A stretch of DNA of 64,000 nt from Nocardia mangyaensis (GCF_001886715.1 NZ_CP018082.1:4712001-4776000); one strand, 5' to 3'. Positions 17,890 to 27,081 are shown, counted from the first letter of the stretch. The notes: generated by a model not told the origin, from the sequence alone. Translations and numbers: made by a program.

Positions 17890-19236
17890 ATGACGCTTTC
17901 CGACGATGCGGCCCGCACCTATGAACTCGACCGCCGCCACGTCTTCCATTCCTGGTCCGCGCAGGCACATCTCACGCCGACGGTGCTCACCGCGGCCGAG
18001 GGCTGCTATGTCTGGGACGGCGAGGGCAACCGGCTGCTGGACTTCTCGTCGATGATGGTGAACACCAACATCGGCCACCAGCATCCGAAGGTGGTCGCCG
18101 CGATCCAGGCGCAGGCCGCGACAATGTGTACCGTCGCACCGCATTTCGCCAATGACGCGCGATCGGAGGCGGCGCGGCTGATCAGCGAGCGCACCCCCGG
18201 CGAGCTGGACACGATCTTCTTCACCAACGGCGGCGCCGACGCGGTCGAGCACGCGGTGCGGATGGCGCGGCTGCACACCGGCCGCTACAAGGTACTCACC
18301 CGCTACCGCTCCTATCACGGCGGCACCGAGACCGCGGTGAACCTCACCGGTGACCCGCGCCGCTGGCCCAACGATCACGGCAACGCGGGCGTGGTGCACT
18401 TCTTCGGCCCGTTCCTGTACCGCTCGGAGTTCCACGCGCACGACGAGGCGCAGGAGACCGAGCGCGCGCTCAGCCACCTGGCCCGCACCATCGAGATGGA
18501 GGGTCCGGCCACCATCGCGGCGATCGTGCTGGAATCGGTGCCGGGCACCGCGGGCATCATGGTGCCCACGCCGGAGTACCTGCGCGGCGTGCGGGAGCTG
18601 TGCGACCGGTACGGCATCGTGTTCATCGCCGACGAGGTGATGTCGGGCTTCGGCCGGACCGGAAAATGGTTCGCCATCCAGCATTTCGATGTCGTGCCCG
18701 ATCTGCTCACCTTCGCCAAGGGTGTGAACTCCGGGTATGTGCCGCTGGGTGGGGTGGCGATCAGCCCCGCGATCGCGGCGAGCTTCGCGCAGCGGCCGTA
18801 TCCGGGCGGGCTCACCTATTCGGGTCATCCGCTGGCCGCTGCGGCCGCCGTCGCGACGATCACCGCGATGCACGAGGAGGGCATCGTCGACAACGCCTTC
18901 GACATCGGCGCGCGGGTGCTCGGCCCCGGGCTGCGGGACCTCGCGGCGCGGCATCCGAGCATCGGCGAGGTGCGCGGAATCGGCGTCTTCTGGGCGATCG
19001 AGCTCGTCCGTGACCGGGTGACGCGAGAACCGCTGGCGCCCTACGGCGGAACGAGCCCGGCGATGACCGAGCTGGTGGCGGCCTGTCGGGCGGGCGGCGT
19101 GCTGCCGTTCGTCAATTTCAACCGGCTGCACGTGGTGCCGCCCTGCGTGATCAGCGAGGCCGAGGCCAAGGAAGGCCTGGCGATCCTGGACCAGGCGCTG
19201 AACGTGGCCGACGCGCACACCGTCGACGCGCGCTGA
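17890..19236 (+). CDS. Class III PLP-dependent omega-aminotransferase
   Basis: 448-residue fold type I aminotransferase (omega-amino acid:pyruvate type). PLP site residues include FFTNGGADAVEHAVRMAR (about 111-128), YHGGTE (about 143-148), IFIADEVMSGFGRTG-like (about 241-255) and the Schiff-base Lys277 in FAKGVNSGY. Because it sits behind mmsA, beta-alanine or a related omega-amino acid yielding malonate semialdehyde is the likely substrate. GAGGAGA precedes the ATG, 132 bases after mmsA. Confidence 0.88.
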   Translation: MTLSDDAARTYELDRRHVFHSWSAQAHLTPTVLTAAEGCYVWDGEGNRLLDFSSMMVNTNIGHQHPKVVAAIQAQAATMCTVAPHFANDARSEAARLISERTPGELDTIFFTNGGADAVEHAVRMARLHTGRYKVLTRYRSYHGGTETAVNLTGDPRRWPNDHGNAGVVHFFGPFLYRSEFHAHDEAQETERALSHLARTIEMEGPATIAAIVLESVPGTAGIMVPTPEYLRGVRELCDRYGIVFIADEVMSGFGRTGKWFAIQHFDVVPDLLTFAKGVNSGYVPLGGVAISPAIAASFAQRPYPGGLTYSGHPLAAAAAVATITAMHEEGIVDNAFDIGARVLGPGLRDLAARHPSIGEVRGIGVFWAIELVRDRVTREPLAPYGGTSPAMTELVAACRAGGVLPFVNFNRLHVVPPCVISEAEAKEGLAILDQALNVADAHTVDAR

Positions 19237-19287
19237 CCGACGCGCGGCGGACGGAATGCGCCCGCCGCGTCCGGTGTTGCCCCGAAC

Positions 19288-19704
19288 GTGACTACTGACA
19301 CCGCAGTGCTTTCCGATGAATTGAAGAAGTATCTGGACGAGGGGAAGGTGTACGCCACTGTCGCCACCGTCGGGGCGACCGGACACCCACACCTGACCGT
19401 GGTGTGGCTCAAACGCGAGGGCGAGGACCTGCTGTTCTCCACCACGGTCGATCGTCAGCAGGCCAAGAACCTCCTGCGCGATCCACGGATCACCGTCATG
19501 GTGAACCCGCCCGAGCGGCCCGACGTGTACGCCGCGATTCGTGGCACCGCCACCACCGTGCCCGATCCGGAACGGGCGCTGCCCGATGAGCTGTCGCTCG
19601 AGTACACCGGCAAGACCTACGCCGACTACAACCCCGAGTCGGTGAACGACGGTGACCGGATCACGGTCCGAGTCACCCCGCAGCGCGTCGTGGGCGGCCT
19701 CTGA
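19288..19704 (+). CDS. PPOX-class (split beta-barrel) F420/FMN-dependent protein
   Basis: 138-residue protein of the pyridoxamine 5'-phosphate oxidase-like fold. It has the N-terminal strand pattern YATVATVGATGHPHLTVVWL and VDRQQAKNLLRDPR, seen in actinobacterial F420-binding PPOX proteins. The cofactor (F420, FMN or haem) and the reaction cannot be fixed from sequence. GTG start. It ends just before a strong bidirectional terminator. Confidence 0.82.
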   Translation: MTTDTAVLSDELKKYLDEGKVYATVATVGATGHPHLTVVWLKREGEDLLFSTTVDRQQAKNLLRDPRITVMVNPPERPDVYAAIRGTATTVPDPERALPDELSLEYTGKTYADYNPESVNDGDRITVRVTPQRVVGGL

Positions 19705-19713
19705 TCGTTGCGC

Positions 19714-19741
19714 TGCCCGGCGGAGTCGGCTCCGCCGGGCA
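19714..19741. terminator. Bidirectional hairpin terminator
   Basis: A perfect 11-bp stem, TGCCCGGCGGA (19714-19724) with TCCGCCGGGCA (19731-19741), encloses a 6-base loop. It lies between the convergent PPOX and MFS genes. Confidence 0.8.
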
Positions 19742-19767
19742 CAGGCCGCAGCCGGGCACCGACGCAC

Positions 19768-21252
19768 TCAGACGCGCTGGGCCTCTTCCTGGGCGTGCTG
19801 GGCCTGCGCCAGCTGCTGCGGGCTGAACCGCAGGGTCAGCGCGATCACCGCGGCGAGGAGCGCCAATCCGGAACAGACCAGCAGGACGAGGGTGTACCCG
19901 CTGTTGAGCGCCTCGATCTCGATCGGCCCCATGCCCTGGGCCGCCCCGTCGGGGCCGCCCAGCGACAGGGTGCGCGAGGCTGCGATCGGACTGAGCACGC
20001 CGATCGCGATCGGTGTCGCCAGGTTCATGAACATCTGGCCGACCGCCGAGAGCGGACCGATATCGGCCGGCGGCACGTCCACCAGCACGCACAGCGGCGC
20101 CAGCACCATCGCGACGCCCACACCGACACCGATCACCAGCAGCAGCGGCAGCAGCGTCGACAGGTACTGCACGTGCCGGTCCAGCGTCGAGCCGAACAGC
20201 AGCCCCGCCGACAGCACCATCGCGGCCCCGGCCAGCAGCCAGCGCGGCGCGATCAACAGCGCCGCCTTGGAGGCGAAGGCCCCACCGACACCGATGCCGA
20301 TGGTGAACGGGATCGAGGCGACACCGGCCTGCAGCGGGCTGTAGCCGAGCACGTTCTGCAGCAACTGGGCGACGAAGAACGTGCTCGCGCCGAGGACCGC
20401 GCCGGCCAGGAAGATCAGCCCGAAGGTGGCGACCCGGTCCCGGCTGTCGAACAGCGACCACGGCAGCAGCGGGTCGGCCGCACGACGCTCGGCCAGCACG
20501 AACACCGCCAGCAGCGCGAACCCGCCGATCAGCGTCGCGAGGATCACCGGACTGGTCCAGCCCATCGCCGGGCCCTCGGTGGCGCCGAACACGATTGTCG
20601 CGCAGGCCAGCGTGCCCAGGATCGCGCCCTTGATGTCGAGCGGGGTGCGCTGGTGGGTGGTGTCGGCGAGCTTGTAGACCGCGCCGAGCACGATGAGCGC
20701 GCCGATCGGCACGTTGATCAGGAAGATCCACCGCCACGACAGCTCGGTGAGCGCACCGCCGAGAACCAGGCCACCGACCGAACCGATACCCACCATCGAA
20801 CCGACGATCGCGATCGCCTGGTTGCGCGCGGGTCCGGGGGCGAAGGTGGTGGCGACCAGCGCGAACGCGGTCGGTGCCGCGATCGCCGCACCGGCGCCCT
20901 GGACGGCGCGCGAGATCAGCAGCATGGCCTCGCTGTTGGCCAGACCGCAGGCCAGCGACGCCGCCGTGAACACCCCGACACCGATGATCAGCATCCGTTT
21001 GCGACCGAACGCGTCCCCGAGTCTGCCGCCGAGCAGCATCAATCCGGCGAAGGTGAGGCCATAGGCCGTGACGGTCCACGCGCTGCCCGAACTGGACAGT
21101 CCCAGCTCCTGCTGCAGCCGCGGCAGGGCGAAGATCACGACGGTGCCGTCGAGCACGACCATGAACTGCAGGCCGCTCAGGACGAGAATGGCCAGGCCGA
21201 AGGCCCGCGTCTTCACCGGGTACTGCATCGCCGCAGCGGGTTTATCGAGCAC
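19768..21252 (-). CDS. DHA2-family (14-TM) MFS drug exporter, EfpA position
   Basis: 494-residue major facilitator with about 14 membrane segments. The motif-A loop GGRLGDAFGRKRM (about 76-88) and antiporter motif C-like stretch (GGLVLGGALTELSWRW, about 142-157) mark the EmrB/QacA drug:H+ antiporter group. Its place between proS and cysG corresponds to efpA (Rv2846c) in M. tuberculosis, so orthology is plausible but not proven. The GTG at 21252 gives the longest form; an ATG at 21228 is the alternative. Neither has a clear ribosome binding site. Confidence 0.85.
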   Translation of the reverse strand: MLDKPAAAMQYPVKTRAFGLAILVLSGLQFMVVLDGTVVIFALPRLQQELGLSSSGSAWTVTAYGLTFAGLMLLGGRLGDAFGRKRMLIIGVGVFTAASLACGLANSEAMLLISRAVQGAGAAIAAPTAFALVATTFAPGPARNQAIAIVGSMVGIGSVGGLVLGGALTELSWRWIFLINVPIGALIVLGAVYKLADTTHQRTPLDIKGAILGTLACATIVFGATEGPAMGWTSPVILATLIGGFALLAVFVLAERRAADPLLPWSLFDSRDRVATFGLIFLAGAVLGASTFFVAQLLQNVLGYSPLQAGVASIPFTIGIGVGGAFASKAALLIAPRWLLAGAAMVLSAGLLFGSTLDRHVQYLSTLLPLLLVIGVGVGVAMVLAPLCVLVDVPPADIGPLSAVGQMFMNLATPIAIGVLSPIAASRTLSLGGPDGAAQGMGPIEIEALNSGYTLVLLVCSGLALLAAVIALTLRFSPQQLAQAQHAQEEAQRV

Positions 21253-21306
21253 AACGAGGCAGTGTAATTGGCGCCACGACAGCGCTCGGGCGCGCGGCCC
21301 GCGAAC

Positions 21307-22548
21307 CTAGTCGAGACCGAAGCCCGCCGTCGGACCGATGACGACGATCGCGGGCGGGCGGATGCCCTCGGACTTGACCCGCTCGGCCACCGTCGCCAGA
21401 TCGGCGCGCAGCACGCGCTGGGTGCGCAGCGTGCCCTCCTGGATGACCGCGGCCGGGGTGTCGCTCGGTCGGCCGCCGGCCAACAGAGCATCGGCGAACT
21501 TGTCGATCCGCTCGACCGCCATCATCAGCACGAGGGTGCCACGCAGCTTGGCCAGGGCGGGCCAGTCGACGAGCGAATCGGGATGATCGGGGGCCACGTG
21601 GCCGCTGACGACGACGAACTCGTGGGTCACCCCGCGATGGGTCACCGGGATGCCCGCGGCGCCGGGCACCGAGATCGGGCTGGTGACGCCGGGTACCACC
21701 GTCACCGGAACGCCCGCTGCCACACAGGCTTCCAGTTCCTCGTAGCCGCGGCCGAACACATACGGGTCACCGCCCTTGAGCCGGACGACGAACTTGCCCG
21801 CCTTGACGCCTTCGACGAGGGCGAGGTTGATCGCCTCCTGCGCCATCGACCGGCCGTAGGGAATCTTCGCAGCGTCGATCACCTCCACGTGCGGGCCGAG
21901 TTCGGCGAGCAGTTCCGGCGGCGCGAGCCGATCGGCGACGACCAGTTCGGCACGGGCGAGCAGCCTGCGGCCACGCACGGTGATCAGGTCCGGGTCGCCG
22001 GGCCCGCCGCCGACGAGCGCGACGCCCGGCGTGACCGGTTCCGAATCATCGGTCACCACACCGGATTGCAGCGCTTCGAGCAGTCCGTTGCGCACCGCCG
22101 CCGAACGCCGGTGCGCGCCACCGGCCAGCACGCCGAGGCTGAGACCGTCGTAGCGGGCGGTGGCCGGGGTGACGGCGGTGCCGTCGCGGGCGATGTCGGC
22201 GCGCACGCAGAAGATCCGCCGGGTGGTGGCTTCGGCGACCACGGCGGCATTGGTCTCGGGTTCGTCGGTGCAGGCCATCGCGTACCAGGCGCCGTCGAGG
22301 TCGCCGGCGGCGTAGTCGCGTAGGGTGAGGGTGAGTTGCCCCGCGGTCGCCATCGCTTCGACCGCCGGGGTGGCCGCGCGGCTGATCACCTGAACATCGG
22401 CCCCGGCGGCGACGAGCAGGCCGAGCCTGCGCTGGGCGACGGTTCCGCCGCCGACCACGACGACCCTTCGCTCCCGCAGATCGAGCCCGACCAGGTAGTT
22501 CGGGTCCCCGGCGGGCTGGTTCGATGCGGCATCAGCGGTGTTCGGCAC
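21307..22548 (-). CDS. cysG: Siroheme synthase / uroporphyrinogen-III C-methyltransferase (Met8-CobA fusion)
   Basis: 413-residue fusion. The N-terminal NAD-binding precorrin-2 dehydrogenase/ferrochelatase domain (about 1-150) starts NYLVGLDLRERRVVVVGGGTVA-like. The C-terminal SAM-dependent uroporphyrinogen-III methyltransferase (about 165-410) carries LVGGGPGDPDLITVRG, RLKGGDPYVFGRG and VTHRGVTHEF. It feeds siroheme (sulfite/nitrite reductases), and its precorrin-2 can enter cobalamin synthesis, fitting the nearby cob genes. I chose the GTG at 22548 because the upstream in-frame extension has no family resemblance. Confidence 0.93.
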   Translation of the reverse strand: MPNTADAASNQPAGDPNYLVGLDLRERRVVVVGGGTVAQRRLGLLVAAGADVQVISRAATPAVEAMATAGQLTLTLRDYAAGDLDGAWYAMACTDEPETNAAVVAEATTRRIFCVRADIARDGTAVTPATARYDGLSLGVLAGGAHRRSAAVRNGLLEALQSGVVTDDSEPVTPGVALVGGGPGDPDLITVRGRRLLARAELVVADRLAPPELLAELGPHVEVIDAAKIPYGRSMAQEAINLALVEGVKAGKFVVRLKGGDPYVFGRGYEELEACVAAGVPVTVVPGVTSPISVPGAAGIPVTHRGVTHEFVVVSGHVAPDHPDSLVDWPALAKLRGTLVLMMAVERIDKFADALLAGGRPSDTPAAVIQEGTLRTQRVLRADLATVAERVKSEGIRPPAIVVIGPTAGFGLD

Positions 22549-22686
22549 AGTGTCCGAGCCTAGAGCCTGGCGCGGAACCGGCCGAACGCACCCGCCGACA
22601 TTCGCGGCGAGCATCCACGATCGGTCCGGCGTGGTGTCACACGATCTGGTGTTGCCGACCGGTTCGCCCGCGCGGAAGGTGGAACC

Positions 22687-23151
22687 ATGACCGAGCCGAA
22701 CGCACTCCTCGAGGTCGCCTACGACGAAGCCCTGCGCGGGCTGGCCGAGGGCGGTGTGCCGATCGGCGCCGCCCTGTTCGACGCCGACGGCACCCTGCTC
22801 GGGCGCGGCCGCAACCGCCGGGTACAGAACGACGATCCGAGCGCACACGCCGAGACCGACGCCTTCCGCGCGGCAGGCCGTCGCCGCGACTACCGACCGA
22901 CGATCATGGTGACGACGCTGTCCCCGTGCTGGTATTGCAGCGGCCTGGTGCGCCAGTTCGGCATCGGGACGGTGATCATCGGCGAGGCGCGGACCTTCCA
23001 TGGCGGCCACGACTGGCTCGCCGAGCACGGGGTGCGGGTGCGGATCCTCGACGATCCGCGCTGCGTGACGCTGATGACCGACTTCATCGCCGCGCGACCG
23101 GACCTGTGGTTCGAGGACATCGGGGCCGCCGGTCCGGCCCGTGATCGCTGA
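22687..23151 (+). CDS. Fcy1-like cytosine/nucleoside deaminase
   Basis: 154-residue zinc deaminase with the catalytic HAE (in SAHAETDAF, about 54-62) and zinc-binding PCWYC (about 79-83). The C-terminus, RPDLWFEDIGA, and the GEARTF segment resemble yeast cytosine deaminase Fcy1 more than TadA, suggesting free cytosine (or a similar base) as substrate in pyrimidine salvage. GGAA lies shortly before the ATG. It is divergent from cysG and convergent with the DoxX-type gene. Confidence 0.85.
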   Translation: MTEPNALLEVAYDEALRGLAEGGVPIGAALFDADGTLLGRGRNRRVQNDDPSAHAETDAFRAAGRRRDYRPTIMVTTLSPCWYCSGLVRQFGIGTVIIGEARTFHGGHDWLAEHGVRVRILDDPRCVTLMTDFIAARPDLWFEDIGAAGPARDR

Positions 23152-23154
23152 ACC

Positions 23155-24510
23155 TCAGCCGGTGAAGAAGTACGCCTCGTTCTGCACCCAGCGAAAGCCC
23201 GTCGCGCGCAGCGGGAACTGCTCGTGATCGAAGCGGGTCAGGGTGAGCGCGCTCGGTGTGCCGTCGATTTCGCCGCGCAGGATCAGCTGGTCGGCGGAGG
23301 GCTTTTCCACGGTGAAGGTGGCGTACGGCGCCGAATCCGGTGCTCGCGCGGCCAGCGTCACCGCCAGGGTGCCCGCTGCCGGGTCGACGGCGGCGCCCGC
23401 GAGCGCGAACTTGTCGTTCATGTGCTGGACGGCCGACAGGTCCGAGTCGACGACCAGTCGCTGCCAGCGGACCTCGTCGGTGCGCAGCGGCGGGAGCGGC
23501 TCGCCGTCGACGGCGAACTCGGTGACGTCCCAGATACCGTACAGCTCGGGTTTCGGTGCGCCACCGCCATATTCGTTCCAGCTCTGGACACCGGTATAGA
23601 CGCACCCGGCGACGACCCACAGACCCGCGGCGACCTGCACCACGGTGGCCCACCGATTCCCGCGCGGCGACCGGAACAACTCCGGCTGCGTCATCGGCCC
23701 CGAATCACGTTCCAGCACGAGCACATTCGCCAACCTGCGCGCCTGCGGGACCAGCAGGACCAGGCTCATCAGCAGCAGGTGTCCGGACAGCATCTTCACC
23801 GGCACGTCGAAGGTCATGTTCAGCAGGAACACCTGGGCCATGCTGATCACGCTGATCATGGCGCCCACCGTCGCGGTGCGCGGCCAGAACAGCAGCAGCC
23901 CGCCGAGCACCTCGGCGGCGCCGAGCGCGATCTCGTAGGCGGGCGAGGAACCCACCTGGGTCCACAACATCGCCATCGGGCTCAGATCGCCCACCCGGGT
24001 GAGCAGCGCGATCAATCCCGGCTCCGCCATCTGGGTGGGAATCAGCTTCGCGAAGCCGTAGAACAGCATCTGTCCGCCGACCGCGAGCCGCAGGCCGGTC
24101 AGCGCCCAGCTCGCCAGTCGCGGATAGGCCCGCCGACGCCGATCGAGCACCGACCAGACCACGGTGACCACCAACGCGGTCACCAGCACCAGTCCGCACT
24201 GGATCCACAGCGCGGCCATGTCGCCGCTGCCGTTGAGCACCACTTCGGCTTCCACCCCGAACACGTGCTCGCCGATCCAGCTGCTCACCGGGGCCAGTGC
24301 GAGAATCTGCCAGGCGATCGCGTCATCGGGCAGCAGTTCGAACAGCACACCGACGAAAACGAAGGTGATCTGCGCCATCCACAGACAGAACAGCCCGAGA
24401 TAGGCCACCGTGAAGCGGAATGCGAGTCGCGTGGTCGGACGCCAGGTCGGCGCCGGTGGCGGTGGGCCCGCGAGATCGTCGTGCGCGTGCTCCATGGTCG
24501 CGGTTGTCAC
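23155..24510 (-). CDS. DoxX-family membrane protein with lipocalin-like C-terminal domain
   Basis: About 451 residues. After a short His/Asp/Pro-rich cytoplasmic start, about six or seven membrane segments follow (residues 25-280), including a DoxX-like section (LRLAVGGQMLFYGFAKLIP, ALGAAEVLGGLLLFWPR). The last about 140 residues form a soluble beta-rich region after a further membrane segment (VAAGLWVVAGCVYTGVQ), with IWDVTEFAVDGEPLPP and LTRFDHEQFPL. The function is unknown. I chose the GTG at 24510, which has GGGGAGG upstream; 105 more bases are open in frame. Confidence 0.8.
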   Translation of the reverse strand: MTTATMEHAHDDLAGPPPPAPTWRPTTRLAFRFTVAYLGLFCLWMAQITFVFVGVLFELLPDDAIAWQILALAPVSSWIGEHVFGVEAEVVLNGSGDMAALWIQCGLVLVTALVVTVVWSVLDRRRRAYPRLASWALTGLRLAVGGQMLFYGFAKLIPTQMAEPGLIALLTRVGDLSPMAMLWTQVGSSPAYEIALGAAEVLGGLLLFWPRTATVGAMISVISMAQVFLLNMTFDVPVKMLSGHLLLMSLVLLVPQARRLANVLVLERDSGPMTQPELFRSPRGNRWATVVQVAAGLWVVAGCVYTGVQSWNEYGGGAPKPELYGIWDVTEFAVDGEPLPPLRTDEVRWQRLVVDSDLSAVQHMNDKFALAGAAVDPAAGTLAVTLAARAPDSAPYATFTVEKPSADQLILRGEIDGTPSALTLTRFDHEQFPLRATGFRWVQNEAYFFTG

Positions 24511-24701
24511 CGGCACCTCCCCGTCGAGATCGATTGTTACCGAAGCTAATCGAAGGCAGTCCAGGTGCGCGTCCGGGAAAACCCCCATCTTTTGGGTGTC
24601 AACCCTGAATCTCACTCACCGACGCCCGGCTTACAATCCGGTCGACCGTCCGGTAGGCCAGTATCGGAACGCGTTACAACTTGCGACAGGGGTACTCACA
24701 T

Positions 24702-25832
24702 ATGTCCGACGATCCGGACCTGACCGCGCAACAGTCGCTCACCGTCACCGAGCGTGACCTCGACGAACTCGCCGAGCAGTTGTCGCAGTGGCTGTCCGGC
24801 CAGGTCGGCGCCGACGCGCCACCGAAGATCACCGACCTGAGCAAGCCGTCCACCGGCGGCATGTCGAGTACGACCATCCTGTTCGACGCCGCGTGGACGG
24901 CGAACGGGGTCGCCGACGGCGGATCGTTCGTCGCGCGGATGGCACCCGAGGACGCCTCGTTCCCGGTGTTCCAGTCCTACGATCTGGCGCTGCAGCACCA
25001 GGTGATGGCCGGGGTCGCCGAGGCCTCCCAGGTCGCCGTGCCCCCGCTGCGCTGGCTCGAACTCGACGAATCCTTCTTCGGCACCCCGTTCTTCGTGATG
25101 GAGAAGGTCGAAGGCCGGGTACCGGCCGACAATCCGCCGTATGTGTTCTTCGGCTGGGTCTTCGACGCGACGGTCGAGGAGCGCGCGCAGATCGCCGACG
25201 CGACCGTCGAGGTGATCGCCCAGGTGCACGCGATCGACGACATCAGCCGCCGCTTCCCCGCCCTCGACGGCGAGGGTTCGGCGCTGCGCAGGCATTTCGA
25301 GGCCCAGCGCGCCTGGTACAACTGGGCGCTGACCGACGACGGGGTCGAGATCCCGCTGATCGAGCGGACTTTCGCGTGGCTGGAAGCCCACTGGCCCGCC
25401 GAGACCGGTCCCGAGGTGCTCAACTGGGGCGACGCGCGCCCCGGCAACATCCTCTTCAACGGATTCACTCCAGCCGCGGTCCTGGACTGGGAGATGGCCA
25501 CTTTCGGCCCGCGCGAGCTGGATCTGGGCTGGGTGATCTTCATCCACCGCTTCTTCCAGGACATCGCCACCCGCTTCGATCAGCCGGGTCTGTCCGATTT
25601 CCTGCGCCGCGACGCGGTGGTGGCGAAATATGAGGAGCTGACCGGACATTCGGTGCAGAACCTGGACTTCTACATCATCTACGCGGCGCTGCGGCACGCG
25701 ATCGTGATGGCCAGGATCAAGCGCAGGATGATCCACTTCGGCGAGGACACCGTGCCCGCCGAGCTCGACGACTACGTGATGCACCGACTCAGCCTCGAGG
25801 CTCTGCTCGACGGCACCTACGAGTGGGACTGA
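24702..25832 (+). CDS. Aminoglycoside phosphotransferase-fold (APH) family protein
   Basis: 376-residue kinase-like protein. It has a nucleotide-binding start (STGGMSSTTILF, about 50-61), the Brenner-type catalytic motif LNWGDARPGNILFNG (about 243-257; D is the likely base in place of HxD), and the metal-binding Asp in AAVLDWEMATFGPRELDLGW (about 263-282). Such proteins in actinobacteria often belong to fatty-acid or sterol loci and resemble the ACAD10/11 kinase domain. It shares a 12-base gap with the downstream lipocalin-like gene, so they form an operon. Confidence 0.85.
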   Translation: MSDDPDLTAQQSLTVTERDLDELAEQLSQWLSGQVGADAPPKITDLSKPSTGGMSSTTILFDAAWTANGVADGGSFVARMAPEDASFPVFQSYDLALQHQVMAGVAEASQVAVPPLRWLELDESFFGTPFFVMEKVEGRVPADNPPYVFFGWVFDATVEERAQIADATVEVIAQVHAIDDISRRFPALDGEGSALRRHFEAQRAWYNWALTDDGVEIPLIERTFAWLEAHWPAETGPEVLNWGDARPGNILFNGFTPAAVLDWEMATFGPRELDLGWVIFIHRFFQDIATRFDQPGLSDFLRRDAVVAKYEELTGHSVQNLDFYIIYAALRHAIVMARIKRRMIHFGEDTVPAELDDYVMHRLSLEALLDGTYEWD

Positions 25833-25844
25833 GGAGCTTCGACG

Positions 25845-26948
25845 ATGGCGATCATGCCGGTACCCCTGGACGAATACCCCGTCCATCAGACCCCGCTCTC
25901 GCTGGCCCGGGCGGCCACCAGCGACCGCAACTTCTACGACCGCTACTACTTCAACGCCTTCGATCCCGGCGGCGACACCATGCTGATCACCGGGTTCGGC
26001 GTGTACCCGAACCTCGGGGTGCTCGACGCGTTCGCGACGGTGCGCCACGGCGAGCGCCAGCGCAGCGTGCGGTTCTCCGACGCGCTCACCTCGCGTGATC
26101 TGAACACCAGCGTCGGTGGCTACCGGGTCGAGGTGCTCGAGCCGCTGCAGAAGCTGCGGGTGGTGTGCGACCACGACGACCTGAGCTTCGACCTCACCTG
26201 GACCGGCGCGCAGCCCGCCGTGCAGGAACAGCCGCATCTGATCCTGTCGGGCACCCGGCCGATCATCGAGGCCTCCCGGTTCGCGCAGCTGGGCTCGTGG
26301 GCGGGCACGCTGGCCGTCGACGGGCGCGACTACTCCGTTGACCCGGCGGTGTGGACCGGCAGCCGCGACCGCTCCTGGGGCATCCGTCCCTCCGGTGAGC
26401 CCGAACCCGCGGGTCGGCCCGCCGACGGGATGGGCGGTTTCTGGTGGCTGTACACGCCGCTGCGCTTCCAGGACTTCGCGATCGTGGTGATCGTGCAGGA
26501 GGAGCCCGACGGCACCCGCACGCTCAACAACGCGGTGCGGATCTGGAACGACGGCCGCAAGGAACAGCTCGGCTGGCCACGGATGCACTGGACCTACAAG
26601 TCCGGCACCCGGCACCCGGAGTCGCTGCGCCTGGACATGACCACCCCCGACGGCAAGCCCCTGGAAGTCGAGATCGAATCCCGCCCCGGCATCGCCCTGC
26701 ACGTCGGCTGCGGCTACGGGCCCGACCCCGACTGGACACACGGTCGCTGGATGGGCGAGAACTGGTCGCTGTCGAGCTCCTACGACCTGACCGACCCCGC
26801 GATCATCGGCCGCACCCCCTACGGCGTGATCGACCACATCGGCTACGCCCGCTGCGGCGATGCCGAAGGCTGGGGCCTGTTCGAGCACGCCTCGATGGGT
26901 CGCCACGACCCCACCGGTTTCGCCGATTGGTCCTCTGTCGCCCCCTGA
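25845..26948 (+). CDS. Hypothetical AttH/DUF7064-like beta-rich protein
   Basis: 367-residue soluble protein rich in Trp, Arg and Gly. It has a lipocalin-type, two-lobed look similar to hydroxyneurosporene-dehydrogenase/AttH-like and DUF7064/7065 proteins. Notable segments are NFYDRYYFNAFD (about 26-37), GSRDRSWGIRP (about 170-180), FWWLYTPLRFQDFA (about 197-210) and GEGYG-like HVGCGYGPDPDW near 290. No signal peptide or catalytic motif is recognised. It is probably co-expressed with the upstream phosphotransferase. The function is unknown. Confidence 0.72.
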   Translation: MAIMPVPLDEYPVHQTPLSLARAATSDRNFYDRYYFNAFDPGGDTMLITGFGVYPNLGVLDAFATVRHGERQRSVRFSDALTSRDLNTSVGGYRVEVLEPLQKLRVVCDHDDLSFDLTWTGAQPAVQEQPHLILSGTRPIIEASRFAQLGSWAGTLAVDGRDYSVDPAVWTGSRDRSWGIRPSGEPEPAGRPADGMGGFWWLYTPLRFQDFAIVVIVQEEPDGTRTLNNAVRIWNDGRKEQLGWPRMHWTYKSGTRHPESLRLDMTTPDGKPLEVEIESRPGIALHVGCGYGPDPDWTHGRWMGENWSLSSSYDLTDPAIIGRTPYGVIDHIGYARCGDAEGWGLFEHASMGRHDPTGFADWSSVAP

Positions 26949-26980
26949 CGACCGAGCACCCCTCGTGCGAGAGGAAAGGC

Positions 26981-27008
26981 GCCGCCGCGACAACGAGGTC
27001 GCGGCGGC
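26981..27008. terminator. Bidirectional hairpin terminator
   Basis: A perfect 11-bp stem, GCCGCCGCGAC (26981-26991) with GTCGCGGCGGC (26998-27008), has a 6-base loop. It lies between convergent genes and serves both the phosphotransferase operon and the cobalamin operon. Confidence 0.78.
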
Positions 27009-27081
27009 TCCGATTTCCTCAGCGGCCATGGCGGAGTCGGCCGGCCAGAGACGTTTCAGCCCACGACCCTTGCCGAGTGAA

